Of a DNA stretch of 64,000 nt, positions 1 to 12,930 are shown piece by piece. The stretch comes from Saccopteryx bilineata. Lineage: Eukaryota > Chordata > Mammalia > Chiroptera > Emballonuridae. A program made the translations under genes and the position numbers. A model generated the notes under the pieces. It made no database searches. It was not told where the DNA came from and saw only the letters and a list, made by a program, of their open reading frames with translations. The stretch is taken from positions 101,456,267 to 101,520,266 of the forward strand of contig NC_089496.1 of NCBI RefSeq assembly GCF_036850765.1, in the 5' to 3' direction. Every line of letters begins with the position of its first letter. The stretch's first letter is position 1.

Positions 1-2019
1 GTTTTTAGTATATAGTCACCAAATTACATTTTTTGGTCATTGTTGGAAATGATTGAGACATAAGTTCAGATACACCCAAAGCTATTGCTGCTAGCTTATT
101 ACTTCAGGGCTGGTTGAGTCAGGTTTCTTTGCATTTAAAGAATAAGAGAGAAAAGACATCCTGTATTCATAGGATTTCTTTCTATATGGTTAGGATGGTT
201 TATTAATTGGTATGATGCTTTGCTATGATGACTGTTGATACTAGGGCCATTGTGGTTTAATTTCTTAGTCTTGTTAAATGAGAGATCTCATAACATTCTT
301 TACACATACATGTTTTAAAGTTAACAGTAGGACCCTACACCTTTATTGTTCTTATATATCAAGACTTTTCTATGATAGTAGAGACTTCAGATTTTTTCTT
401 TTTGCTTATTGCTAAAGTCCTAGCCACTATAATTGTGTCCCTTTAACCTGTAAAAAAGCATAACAAAATTTAACACATAGGAACATATTAAGCATTATCA
501 TTTAGAACTTACAGCTGTAATATGCATTTGGTAATTTTTCCCTATTTTTTTCAAGTGAGAGGAAAAAGATTTCTACTATGAATGTTTTAAGATGGGTAGT
601 GAGTCTAATGATAAAGCTTCTGTGGTTCTATTTAAAACATCATACATAAAAATAGTTGAAATCACATAAACTTAGAATGTGTTTTCATAATGATACTACA
701 TCTGGTTACATGAAATGATATTTTTCTAGCTTCTTAAATTTAATATAATGGGAGGTTTTTTGTTACATTAAATTATTCAAAGCTATTTTATTATTTTATT
801 GAATTTTGGGGATTTCTTTAACAACTTAGCTGTCAGAGGTTTTGGAAAGTAAAACAGGACAATTTTATAAATGTGAACTTACCTTTTAGTAAGTACTAAT
901 GGACATGCTATTCATGGTGTTTATCCTTATTACTCTGCATAATGAGTGTCTGAAATCTTTTCAACAAGATTTGTTAACTGTGTATCAAACACTGTATTGG
1001 GAATAATCCTAAGACTTTCTCAGTAAAGGAGACAGATAACTTAAACTTCTATGTTGTATATATGTGTGGGAAATAATAGAAACATGCACAATAAGGAAAT
1101 AGTACAGCAGCGGAATTTATTGAAATGAGCATACAATATTATATAGGCAGAAATGAGTATTGTTTTCATAAATAGCATGATATGATACAAGACTTGGAAT
1201 TTTGGAATGCTTGGTTAAAATCACATATTGATCACTTAAAATTTTATTTCTATAGTTTTACCTTTTAAGGTAATTTTGAGCTATGCAGTACTTATTTTTT
1301 TCATAGTGCTCTTTTATAAACTTGGAAATATTCCGTATGGACAAAAGACTATATGAAAGCGTATATACATAGTTTCAGAACAAAAATGAAGTAAACAGTC
1401 TATCTACCTGAACCAAGAAAGAGGACATTCCAGTTCCCCAGGAAGCCCTCATGTGCCTCCATGTTGGCATTCCCTTCATTACCCCCCAAAGAGGTAACCA
1501 TATTAATATTGTGTTAATTATTTTGTTGTTTTTCATTATAGATTTTTTTTTTTACCCGTCTGTATGTTTTTGCAAACAAACCAATGACTGAGTTGTCAGT
1601 TTTTGACTTTTTGCATGTATTGTTTAACATTGCATGCTTTCCTTAGAGAGCTTTTCAAACATCAACCTTCTGTCTTAGATATATAATATTTTAATCAGGA
1701 GAAGAAGACTATAAAAATGGAAATAAGTAAAAGGTATTTTAAATGATGACAAGTGCTAGGGACAAAAAAAAAAGCATGGGAAGAGGATAGGGAGTTTCAG
1801 GTTGTTCCATTAAATAGGGTCATCTGAGAAGACATCACTGAGAATGCATTTGAAAAAAGAAATGAGGGGTTAGAGAACGAGGTGTCTGAGGGACAGCTGG
1901 TCTAGGCAGAGGGAAAGCGAGGGGAATATGCTTATTGTTTGGAATGCAAGGGGGCCAGTATAGCATGGTTAGAGGGTCATAGAGTGGTTTTGGTGAAATG
2001 GAAGAAAGTGAACTTAGAG

Positions 2020-2316
2020 CAGTGGTCCCCAAACCCTGGGCCGCGGACTGGTACTGATCCGTGGGCCATTTGATACCGGTCCGCAGAGAAAGAATAAATA
2101 ATTTACATTATTTCTGTTTTATTTATATTTAAGCCTGAATGATATTTTATTTTTAAAAAATGACCAGATTCCCTCTGTTACATCCGTCTAAGACTCACTC
2201 TTGACACTTGTCTCGGTCACGTGATACATTTTTCCGTCCCACCCTAAAGGCCAGTACGTGAAAATATTTTCTGACATTAAACCGGTCCGTGGCCCAAAAA
2301 AGGTTGGGGACCACTG
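2020..2316. mobile_element. Non-autonomous hAT transposon, ~300-bp family, copy 1
   Basis: Ends are inverted repeats, CAGTGGTCCCCAAACCC on the left and GGTTGGGGACCACTG on the right. Flanks ACTTAGAG and CCTTAGAG form an 8-bp target duplication with one mismatch, which is typical of hAT. The inside has no coding capacity. Two more copies lie at 14094 and 41274. Confidence 0.85.
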
Positions 2317-3067
2317 CCTTAGAGTATTGATGGGGAACCCTATTATAAAGAGTCATAGAGATCATTATAAAGATTTTGACTTTTACTCTGTATGGGAAGC
2401 TAGTGGCAGGTGTAGAACAGAGATATGAAATGCTCTGCCTTGGGTCATTCCAGGATCACCATGGCTGCTGTGTTGTGATCATGATACAAGAGCAGAAGCA
2501 AGAGGACCATTTAGGAGACTACTGTAATCTAAGAAACAGACGATAGTGTCTGGACCAGGGAGGCAATATGCAAACGATGAGAACAGCTTGGATTCCAAAT
2601 ATATATTTTCAAGGTAGAGCCAACAGATTGGCTAGACTAAGGGACTGGAAATAGAGTGGAAGAGGGAGAGCCGTGGAAGTTGAAACAGGCTTTTGAAGAC
2701 CTGAACGCATGGAGTTGGCATTGATTGGGGTGATGAACTCTGTCAAAGTAGGTTTGGTGGGAAGGAAGATTTTAGGAGCTTGGTTTTAGATGTATTTAAT
2801 CTGAGATCCCTATTATACATGTTAATGAATATATAAAATAGGTGGCTGGATGTAGGAATTTGGGAATTTGGATACTACATTTCTGCTCAGAGATAATGAT
2901 AAAGAATTAGAAAGAGACAGAAAATAAGCAGTTAGTGAGTTACCCGGAAAGTGTGGTGTCTTAGAAGCCAAGAGTAGGCTTCCAAGGAGAGAGTTTGTCA
3001 GAAGCTGTCAACAGGCAAAGTATTATGAGAGTTAAGCAATGATCATGGCATCTGGCTAGCTGGAGTC

Positions 3068-3268
3068 TTTTTTTTTTTTTTTTTTTTTAGATTTTATTTA
3101 TTAATTTTTAGAGAGAAAGGAGAGAGAGAGGGCAAGAGAGAGATAAAGTAGGGAGGAACAGGAAGCATCAACTCCCATATGTGCCTTGACTGGGCAAGCC
3201 CAGGGTTTCGAACCGGTGACCTTAGCATTCCAGGCCGACGCTTTCTCCACTGCGCCACCACAGGTCAG
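3068..3268 (-). mobile_element. Short tRNA-derived SINE, antisense
   Basis: On the minus strand it reads from a CCTGACCTGTGGTGGCGCAG head through GAAACCCTGGGCTTGCC to a CT-rich and then A-rich tail. Flanks of about GGCTAGCTGGAGTCTT and GGCTGGCTGGAATCTT form an imperfect target duplication. Confidence 0.8.
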
Positions 3269-3959
3269 GCTGGCTGGAATCTTTTTGCTGAGCTTGCCTG
3301 AGGTTCCAGTGGAGTGGTGGAGTGAAGTTCGGTTGTCATAGTCTGGTCAGGATGGGAGCAGAGGAATTGGAGAAAAGTACTAACAGATTTTCTGAGGAGC
3401 TTAGTTATAAGGGAAGGAGAGAAATAGGGTCATAGAGGCTCAGGGAGGCAAGGACAAGAGAGGTTTTAAGTTTGGAGAAATAGTTATATTTGTTGGCTGA
3501 TAGCAAAGATCAAGAAAATGCTAAAAATAATGGTGCAAGAAAGGGAAGACTTCGCTAGCTGGGTGTTCCTAAGAAAACAAGTAGCTGTGGGATCTGGTAA
3601 GCACCTAGGATGTCTTCTAGGACTGGGAGCGTGGGCATTCTATTCACAGGGAGAAGGCAGGTTATAGGAAGGCAGTTGCAGCTAATGGGTGGATGGGTGA
3701 GAGATGGTGAAAATATCGATTCTCTTTTTTATTCTCAGTGAAATAGGCAGTGAAGTTACCAGCTGAGAATGAGAACAGGCAGTATCAATGAGGAAACAGG
3801 TTTGAAGAGAGAGGGTAAAGTATGGAATGGTCATTTAGGAGGATGGGAGGGTGAATGGCTTAGGGAAGTATGATGGGCTTGCAGACAGAACTGTCCTGTG
3901 TGAGACGCTTGTTGTGGGAACATAGGTCCTTTTTAAAGTTACTCCGCTGTGAATGGACA

Positions 3960-4810
3960 TCCGGGATGTACTAACTTTTGCTATTACGGACAATTATAAG
4001 GGTTCTCAATTAGTCTTCTGTTGTTCATTCACACGTTTCTCTAAGCCATTCCTTAATGCTTGGTCACAGGGACTGTCATGGTCAGGTTTACCCAACCATA
4101 CTCCAGTGTCATTTTACCAGTCTATACTCCGACCAGGGGAGAATGGGAGTTCTCATTTCTCTACCAGCTCTCCAAAATTTGGTGCCGTTTGTTTTTTTTT
4201 AAGATATTTTTTTTGCCACTATGGTGGGTATGAAATGGTGTCCTATTTTGGTTTTAATCTGTATTTTTCTGATTACTAATGAAATGAAAGATCTTTTCAT
4301 TGTTCATTGTCCATATTTCTCTCTTTGAAATTCTGCTCAAGTCTTCTGTTCATTTTGTCATATTAGTTGTTTGTGTACACTTAAAAAAAATTAAACTTTG
4401 GTTGTTTTGGGGATTTGTATATGGATACATCTTTTGGGGTGGGACACTATTCAGCCTTTATCAGGTTGAAGAAGTTCCCTTTTGTATCTTACGTTGTTGA
4501 GTGTTTCTTATCCTGAAAGGGTGCTGGATTTTGTCAAGCTTTTTCAGCATCTATTTAAATGATCATTTTTTTATTCTATTAATATGGTGTACTGCGCCGA
4601 TTGCTTTTCAGATGTTAACCCAACCATGCATTCCTGCAATAAATTCCACTTGTCATGGCATAGCATCCTTTTTATACATTGCTTATTTTGATTTTCTAAT
4701 ATTTTGTTAAGGATTTTTAACATGTTATTAAAAAACATGTTAGTATATAGTGTTCTTTCCTTGTATTATCTTTGTCTAGTTTAGGTATCAGAGTTATATT
4801 GTTTTAGGGT
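3960..4810 (-). mobile_element. LINE-1 fragment, antisense
   Basis: The minus strand carries typical LINE-1 ORF2 sequence (GATGCTGAAAAAGCTTGACA-type motif near 4530-4550 and the CCATTCCTGCATTG region near 4625). It is interrupted by many stops. Boundaries are approximate. Confidence 0.6.
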
Positions 4811-5871
4811 TTAACGTATATGTGTATCTTAACTTAGACTATACTTCAGATTTATACTAACTTGATTTAAGTGAAATAGAGAAACATTACTTGTATATTA
4901 CTGTTTCTTCCCTCTTTTCTCATGGTATAATTATATATACATATAAAACATCTATATAGGTTGAAAACTGAATATATTTTTATACCTATTAGTTTATGTA
5001 ATCTTAAGTCTTTTAAAGAGAGTGAGAGTAGAAAGGAGAGCAAATATATATATTATGTCATCCTTGTTATTGGATATTTTTTGTGCCAGTCTCTGAGTTC
5101 CTGACCCCTCTCAGGGCTCTTGTTAGCTGTTCCCCCCCTCCCCCCCAGGTTATTTCTGGCAGACTTTAACCTGGTCTTCCTTTGAGCTACTGTTCCTGTG
5201 AAGCTGACAGCTGTCTTTTAATCGCTTACCACCAACACCTCCATTGTTTTTTGAGAGTTCCCGAAAGGCGTGAGGTTTCCCATTCTGTGTTTCATATGAA
5301 GTCAGTTTCCTGGTAAGAGTCTGGAGCTCTTCTGAGCCTCTCTCTGGAGGGCAAACCTCTGAGCCAGTATCTGAACTTGTAGCTGGAATTAGTAGCCTGT
5401 CCCTCTTAGAGTGACACCACTGTTTGATGTGTAGGGTGCAGGGTAGGGCGGCAGCCTTGGCTCTTCTCAGCTTGCCTCTTTTGTAAGAAACCTCTGAGTA
5501 AGTGGGGCGCTAACTGTTTGGCCCTTGTGTCCTTATCCTGCTGGACCTGCTGTTTAGTGTCTTCCCTGTGAGTTAGAGGCTCACACTCAGACATCTCCTA
5601 CTTTCTCCTTGAATAGACCTTCTGCCACTTGGGACTGGGGGCCTGAGAAGTATTGGCATTCTCCTGCTCCTGGTTAGGTTTCAGTGGCCTGGACTGGGAG
5701 CTGAGAGGTGGAGGCGTTCTCTGTTCTTGGTTTTATGTGCCTGCTCAGAGTGGACTTTTGTGTTGCTGAACTGGATGTGTGTGGAGGGGTGTGGGGGGAA
5801 GGATAGGAGCAGGGAATGGGTTAGGTATCATGAACTATTGCTGTTCTTACTAAAATTTAGTAGATATTCTT

Positions 5872-6264
5872 TTTTTTTCCCTTTTTTTTCTGAAGCTGGA
5901 AACGGGGAGAGACAGACAGACAGACTCCCGCATGCGCTCGACCGGGATCCACCCGGCACGCCCACCAGGGGTGACGCTCTGCCCACCAGGGGGCGATGCT
6001 CTGCCCCTCCGGGGCGTCGCTCTGCCGCGACCAGAGCCACTCTAGTGCCTGGGGCAGAGGCCAAGGAGCCATCCCCAGCGCCCGGGCCATCTTTGCTCCA
6101 ATGGAGCCTTGGCTGCGGGAGGGAAAGAGAGAGACAGAGAAGAAGGAGGGGGGGTGGTGTGGAGAAGCAAATGGGCGCTTCTCCTATGTGGCCTGGCCAG
6201 GAATCGAACCCAGGTCCCCCGCACGCCAGGCCGATGCTCTACCGCCGAGCCAACCGGCCAGGGC
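5872..6264 (-). mobile_element. Long tRNA-derived SINE (Rhin-1-like), antisense
   Basis: On the minus strand it starts at the tRNA-like head (GCCCTGGCCGG, box A GGCTCGGCGGTAGAG, box B GGTTCGATTCC) and ends in an A-rich tail. A 15-bp target duplication TTAGTAGATATTCTT lies at 5857-5871 and 6265-6279, so the copy is full length and fairly young. Confidence 0.9.
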
Positions 6265-7399
6265 TTAGTAGATATTCTTGAGTAAATATTTATAGTTGCT
6301 CTTAGTAAAAAAAATTTTTGGACCCTAAATGGTTTCTTTTTTTAAAATAATTTTTACCAATTATGATTCTTTCCCTGGGGAGAGTTGATCTCCTCATACT
6401 GCTATTCAGAAAGTCAGCTCCATATTCTTTAAGCATTGATTGGTATTATAATCCATGTATTCTGAGATACTATATATGCCTTACTAACTATACTCTACAT
6501 ACTGTGTTTACGTTCTGATTCTTTGTTTGTACTAAGAATTTACTTAAAGCATTTATAAAAAATTGATTCATATTGTTATGCACAATTTGTTCAGGTGAAA
6601 TATAATTATTAGAATATGTTGGTAGTATTTTCTCCCAGTTACACATTAATTAATTAAAAGAATATTTATATTATTTTTAATGTTTCTCAAAAATTCATTG
6701 TGATTTTCACTGACGCACAATATACGGATATAGCTTAAAAACAGTCTTGAACAAGAGTATATACAAATGAGTACAAAGTATATAATTCCACTTTGTAAAG
6801 TACAAAGATAGCAACACAAATCTTTGCTACTGGGATCAGAATAGTGATTATTAGTTATGTTCATCCTGTGAGACATCACTGAATTTTAGACTTATGATAA
6901 GTGCACCTTTCTGTGTATTACACTTAAAAAGTTAAAAAGTGTATTATGGGATCCATATGAGTTACGTAGTTATAACTGAATATAGTTCTGAATAATTTTA
7001 TTATATTTAATTTTTTATTTATGTTGGTATATAAAACTGATGATATTGCCCCTTTAGTTTTAAGAATACTTGTTTCCTACTTTTATGAATGAAAACAAAA
7101 TTCAAATACAGATTTCTATAAAGTCATTAACAATCATGTTAGTATTGTGCTTCCTGAAAGCATTTTAAGGTACTATGACTCTGGAAATATTTATCTAAGC
7201 ATATGAAGTTTAGGTGCCATATATATTTAAAAACATTGAAGTTTAGAGGACATTATGTTAAAAATTAAGCATGTCATTTCAGAATTCCAAGAAAATTTCT
7301 ATATGCAATTTATATCCTTTATATAATATACATATATATATATAACATCAGGGAGATCTTTTTATCCTTTGTAATACATTTTTAAATTTTATCCTGTAG

Positions 7400-7554
7400 G
7401 ACTATTTTGAAAGAAAGTGGGTTTGCCAGATACCTTCATTCAGCTGTTCTTATCAATGGAGCTATGCTTATTTTTGGAGGAAATACCCATAATGACACTT
7501 CCTTGAGTAACGGTGCAAAATGTTTTTCTGCCGATTTCCTGGCATATGACATAG
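7400..7554 (+). CDS. ATRNL1: ATRNL1 coding exon a: kelch blade
   Basis: This 155-bp exon follows a TCCTGTAG acceptor and ends at a GTATGT donor. Its first base completes a Trp codon begun in the previous exon, and it ends after the first base of an Ala codon (phase 1). The translation begins TILKESGFARYLHSAVLING and contains the kelch signature IFGGNTHND, then an NDTS N-glycosylation sequon and AKCFSADFLAYDI. It forms one of the last blades of the six-bladed extracellular beta-propeller. The frame stays open past the donor as far as 7709, but that stretch is intron: the conserved protein continues at 19630. Confidence 0.95.
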
Positions 7555-9279
7555 GTATGTATCTGTTAGGGCTGTACCAAGTAGGAAACAGCAGTATGTG
7601 TGTATGTCATTTTAGAGAGATAGATTCAGTGGCAGATTACGAGTGGAAATCTCTCTATATTCAGCATACTAGGAGTATCGGGCCAGGAGAACATATTCAA
7701 CTGGGGTGAATTAGTGTGGAGACGGGAAATGTGACATCTGGGTTTGAATGTCCTTTTTGAAGGTTTTTATACATTATATTCCTGCATGAGCACTATATCA
7801 GTCTCTTTTATTTGACAGTTTTGATAATGGGCAGATATAGAGTACTATCAAATTATGTAAATTACAAATAGTAGTAATGCAAGCATTTTAGGTATAGTGG
7901 GGATGAGTAAAGATGCATTTAAATTAAACTCACCAGATATACTTACTTGGTATAGAAAACTAATAGAAGTAGAGAAAGGAAGACAGAGATAGTAGAATAA
8001 AGAAATAAGATTTGAGGACAAAATGGAAACCGAGAACTAGGAATGGAAGTGGTTAATCTTTTGCAGAAGACCGGAAATACAGTGCGTTAATACAGTTTAT
8101 TTAATTTTAGTTATGTTATCTATAGTCCTATCAATTTCTGAATATTAAATGAATATATTTATTGAAATTACTAATTTAGCTATGCAATAGACTATTGTAG
8201 GAAAAACATTTTTGTATATCATGTTATAGATAAAACTTAGCTGATATTTAAAATATATTTAGTAGTACTTTAGAAAACCTTTCATTGATAATGTAAAGTA
8301 ACATTTCAATTTCAAGCTATTAAGAATCACTATGATAAATAAAAATAAAAGAGACCAGTGAATAACACATTTAGTAGATGTAAGAAGTATACTTTTGTTC
8401 TCAAACACCATAACAGCCCATAATCTACTTTGGATAATTATTTTAAATGGTGGTTGTATATAAAGAAAATTATAACTCTTAATAAGCACTTTGATCTTTA
8501 TACTATTTTAAGTTCTTTTGGAAGAAAATTTCTCATAATAAAGTTAAGTATGCATTTATAACTCTAAGCAAAGAGTATCTGTCTGTAATCATTAAAAATA
8601 ATTCACTGTTAGGATTTTTAGATCCTAAATAATTAAATGTGTACTTTTTGAAATAATAATTGGAAGTGATATTTCATGATGAACATGGGATTGTCTCCGC
8701 TTTTAGAGGCTTATGAATCCGTGTCTGAGATCCAGGAAAATGGATCAAATGAAGTAGTGAAGGAAGCTGGCTACGCGCTCTCTCATTGGCTGGGGCTGTC
8801 AGCACACTGTTTTGTCTATGAGGATGAGACAGTAGGCTTAGTTTTCTGGAGGGAGATGAAAGTTTTGTTTTGTTTTTTCTTTTTCTTCTTTTATTTTATT
8901 TAGAAAATTAAACAGGTGTTTTTCTTAGAGAAAAAAAATCCTAGAAAAGGTGTAGAATTTTGTTGTTATTGGTAAATAACACTTTTCCTCTTTATGATGA
9001 ATAAAGTCATCTATTAAAAAAAATCTATGAAGTCAAATTTTAAACTTATAATTTTTTGCAGAAGAGTCTTCCAGGAATTTCCATCTAATTTCTGTACTTT
9101 AATAAAGAAATTAATGTTGAGATATTTTTGTAGCTTAAATACTGGGAATTTATTTTTGTTTCTTTCATTTGGTTCATGATTATCATATTTTAGGTTTTAT
9201 GTATTAAAATGAGTTGAAAAAACATTTGAGGTGTCAGTTTGAGAGAGAGAGAGATCGGGTTATCTTTGTTCTAATTATT

Positions 9280-9510
9280 CTCTACTGAGTGTCTTCTGAG
9301 AACTGGGCACTATGTTAAGGGCTAAGAACTTCATATGCAATATCTGTAACTTCTCTAATAATCTTGTAATGAAGTGTTATAGATTTATTTCCAGAATATT
9401 AACCAGAAGAGAATGAAAGGAACTTGCTCAAAGCTATGCGGGTAGTAAGCAGCAGATCTAGCTTTTCTCACTCCCAGAACTTATGATAGTCTTTTCACTT
9501 GAATACACCG
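9280..9510 (-). mobile_element. MIR SINE relic, antisense
   Basis: The order of motifs is that of a reversed MIR: GAACTGGGCACTATGTTAAG, an AATCTTGTAATGAAGTG stretch, AACTTGCTCAAAGCTATGC and GTAGTAAGCAGCAGATCTAG. Confidence 0.7.
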
Positions 9511-10880
9511 CTGTTTGATTAGGTCCAATGTATAAGCTTTATTTTGGCAACAAATTTATGCTTACTGATAGTTTTTAATGCTGTGGAAAGATAAAAGCAA
9601 ATACCAGTTTCATTTCTTAAGCAAATGTTCAGATTGAAGGAAAAATAACATATTTTAAATAGCTATATATTTTAACATACATTTTTTAAAACATAATACA
9701 ACCATATAATTTAGCATAGGATAAATGTTCTTTAATTTTATCTATTTGATTATTTTTGTTCAGTTTTCAAGAAATTTCCCCCTAAGATCTGTATTTATTC
9801 TTAGTTTTGTATCAAGTGTTGGAATATTTTCCTGGAAAAGAGTATGTTTCATATGTCAGGAAGTGCCTTTCAACATAATTGTTTTCCTTACGCAGTATAT
9901 TTTGTGAAAATAAAATAGAATCATTGCATAATGAACCAACCATAAAATAGATCTGCTTTGAAAAGAAAAAAAGGCCATGTTGCTAATTTTTCTCTTTAGT
10001 ACTTTTCTTTTAGGATTTTTATGGCCTATTTAACGGGCACACACCTGAATACTTAAGCTGATTGCTTTGTGTTATATTGTGTTTAAAACAAATGGGAATC
10101 TTTGAGCTCATACTAATTTTTTATTGCCATAAAATGAACTTTTTTAACCTTACTGCCTTAGTAAATTTTATATAGCAAATATCATTAATCTTTGAGAATG
10201 TAACCTTACCTTCATAGTTCTCTGTGTGTGTTCCGCGTGCTGGATGTAGAGACACGTGATGGTGATTTTCAAACATGGCTGTACATGGTATCCCTTTTGA
10301 AGGTTGTAGGGGAAAAAAAAACTGTATGATTTGATTCTCTTAGATTAGGCACTAGGTATCTACATTTTTAAAAAGTGATTCAGGTGCAGCTGATAATAGA
10401 GCCAAAGCTGGTAAATGAGACTGGGTCAACTACTACAACATATACAATGATATATTAGTTAATGTTCTAGTTTGTGAATCAAGCATGAATTCAGATTTTC
10501 AATCTGAAAACTTCCTTATATTTTGTAATTATTAGTGGTATTATTGCAGGTGATTTAAGATGAACATTATCTTTCTGATGAAGATAACTTTCTAGAACAT
10601 AAGCTAAAGCTGCAATGGAAAAATGTATCTCACTGAGTTGATCTCATGCTATTAGACATAGCTATACTTTGAAACTATGGAAAGTAAATATCATCATAAT
10701 GTTAGTTTTCTAGGGTCAGGGGGAAAAAGGAACCAGGAAGTTGTTTTGTGGTTTGTTTGTTTTTTCCACATCTCTCTTAAGTGTCACTAGGTGATCTGAT
10801 TGAATATTTCAACTTTTACAAATACGAGTTTCATGAAGCGAAACATCTTAAAATGGAAGTAAATTTTGAGACAGTGTTTT

Positions 10881-11285
10881 GTTTTGTTTTGTTTTGTTTT
10901 TGTATTTTTCTGAAGCCGGAAACGGGGAGAAACAGTCAGACAGACTCCCACATGCGCCCGACCGGGATCCACCCGGCACGCCCACCAGGGGCGAAGCTCT
11001 GCCCACCAGGGGGTGATGCTCTGCCCCTCCGGGGTGTCACTCTGTTGCGACCAGAGCCACTCCAGCGCCTGGGGTAGAGGCCAAGGAGCCATCCCCAGCA
11101 CCTGGGCCATCTTTACTCCAATGGAGCCCTGGCTGTGGGAGGAGAAGAGAGAGACAGAGAGGAAGGAGAGGGGGAGGGGCGGAGAAGCAGATGGGCGCTC
11201 CTCCTGTGTGCCCCCGCCGGGAATTGAACCCGGGACCCCTGCATGCCAGGCCGACGCTCTACCACTGAGCCAACCAGCCAGGGCC
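10881..11285 (-). mobile_element. Long tRNA-derived SINE (Rhin-1-like), antisense
   Basis: Full-length copy with a TTTTG-repeat tail. The target duplication GAGACAGTGTTTT is at 10868-10880 and 11286-11298. Confidence 0.9.
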
Positions 11286-12544
11286 GAGACAGTGTTTTAA
11301 GACTGTAATAAACTATGACCAAATAGTATTTATTCTAGGAATTCAAGTCTGATTCATTATTAGGAAATATATAATATATCTCCTGAAGAAAGTCAACAGG
11401 AAATATCATTGTACATTAAAACCCTGTAAAATCATTTCAGTTAAGTTTGAGAGTCAAATAGTGATGCCCGTGTTGCTTGGCAGACAGTAAAAACTCAGTA
11501 AATTTTTATTGAATGAATGCCAGGGGACAAAACTCTGCAAGAAACTGTGGGTATGAATGAAATAAAAGAAAAGTGTGGCTCTTTTAGAATATTTGGAAAG
11601 TTTTGACTGAGTGAGGAAAACCCGGTGAGGCACCATCATTTAAGGGCTAGTGGAAAAAGTTTTTAGGGAAAACCCAGAAATTTAGTATTCAAATAGTTAA
11701 CAGGAGATGCTCTCTACGTCCACTTGATTGTATACACACAACCTTTGTGTTCTCTCTAGTGTATTTCAACTACGCAACAAAGACTCACTTATAAACTGGT
11801 ATTTCAAGTGACATGTTAAAAGGATTTTTAAAATGTGTCCTTAAAACAGTACAGATACATACTTTCAGGAAAAAAAACATGAGTATTTGTAGAAAAATTT
11901 GCAAATGAGTGTGTATTTTTCACCTATACTATTCCTGCATAATTGATAAAACAAACCAATCTCTAAATTTCAGCATAAGCTCTTAATGTAATTATGTGGC
12001 CCCCCCGTAGGTCAGTAGTCTGACAACACAATATTCTGATTTCTGAAATTTGGGTTTGAGAAAATAGTAGCTCTAATTTTTTATGTTATGTGTATTGAGT
12101 GTACAGTTTGTCAATTAATGTTTACTACCTTGTAGCACCGGTTTTTAAAAAACATCTGTATTCCAGAGAGTATATTTTACTTGGTTCATTATTCCTGTGT
12201 GGATTTTCTATTGTTATGGAATGGTATTAACCGTCAGTTTTCATGATGTCAATAACTGTGTGAATTTTGCTTTAATTTGTTTAGCCTTAAACTCTTCAGG
12301 AAGCGATGATAACCTGAGTGCTCTGGAAATATATTTTCTTCTTAGAAAAAAAAAGACCATACACAGATTGTAGTCAGACAGATTAATAATGTTAGAGACT
12401 TTATGATGTAAGAACGGGAGTAGACTACACATAAACAAATTAGATTCATTTAATATTGAGCTTTAAGGCATTTGATAACTTCTACATCTCGCAGGAAAAC
12501 CAATCTAAGTTTTACAGAGAATCCTGATCAAGAATGTGAAAACT

Positions 12545-12930
12545 AGCCCTGGCCGGTTGGCTCAGTGGTAGAGCGTCGGCCTGGCATGCAGGAGTCCTGG
12601 GTTCGATTCCTGGCCAGGGCACACAGGAGAAGCACTCATCTGCTTCTCCACCCCTCCCCCTCTCCTTCCTCTCTGTCTCTCTCTTCCCCTCCCGCAGCCA
12701 AGGCTCCATTGGAGCAAAGATGGCCTGGGCGCTGAGGATGGCTCTGTGGCCTCTGCCTCAGGCGCTAGAATGGCTCTGGATACAACAGAGTGACGCCCCA
12801 GAGGGGCAGAGCATTGCCCCCTGGTGGGCATGCTGGGTGGATCCCAGTTGGGCGCATGTGGGAGTTTGTCTGACTGCCTCCCCTTTTTTAGCTTCGGAAA
12901 AATGCAAAAAAAAAAAAAAAAAAAAAAAAA
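12545..12930 (+). mobile_element. Long tRNA-derived SINE (Rhin-1-like), sense
   Basis: Full-length copy with head AGCCCTGGCCGGTTGGCTC, box B GGTTCGATTCC and a poly-A tail of more than 20 bases. The duplication AAGAATGTGAAAACT precedes it and is repeated at the end of the tail (12929-12943). Its 3' body is shorter than in most copies. Confidence 0.9.

Larger units (their letters stand above)
1750..3930. repeat. Ancient purine-rich interspersed repeat, family not assigned, interrupted by younger elements
   Basis: The flow of motifs (CAGAGGGAAAGCGAGGGGAA, ATGGCTGCTGTGTTGTGATC, GGACCATTTAGGAGACTACT, TTCAAGGTAGAGCCAACAGA, ATGGAGTTGGCATTGATTGG) matches a widespread old mammalian repeat. The hAT at 2020 and the SINE at 3068 lie in it. 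Confidence 0.45.
1..7399 (+). other. ATRNL1 intron (3' part) upstream of exon a
   Basis: No exon is visible. Positions 1-1750 and 6280-7399 are AT-rich with nothing I recognise. About 1750-3930 reads like an ancient, purine-rich mammalian interspersed repeat that I cannot name, interrupted by a hAT element (2020-2316) and a short SINE (3068-3268). It is followed by an antisense LINE-1 fragment, an unassigned moderately GC-rich stretch (about 5090-5830) and a long SINE (5872-6264). Confidence 0.85.

Noticed and set aside
5727..6281. 184-codon + strand frame and overlapping frames on both strands
   Set aside because: The right half is antisense SINE sequence; similar long frames recur in every copy of this SINE because it is GC-rich and low in stops.
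7555..7709. Continuation of the open frame after exon a
   Set aside because: The conserved ATRNL1 sequence jumps from 7554 to 19630 with a good GTATGT donor; the extra codons have no family similarity.
8676..8903. 75-codon + strand frame (GLSPLLEAYESVSEIQENGS...)
   Set aside because: It looks protein-like at first, but no domain is recognised, it ends in a T-rich run coding Phe repeats, and no splice-consistent link to ATRNL1 exists.
12545..12620. tRNA gene signal (box A and box B)
   Set aside because: The tRNA-like head belongs to the SINE; the same signal occurs at the head of the other long SINE copies and none stands alone as a tRNA gene.
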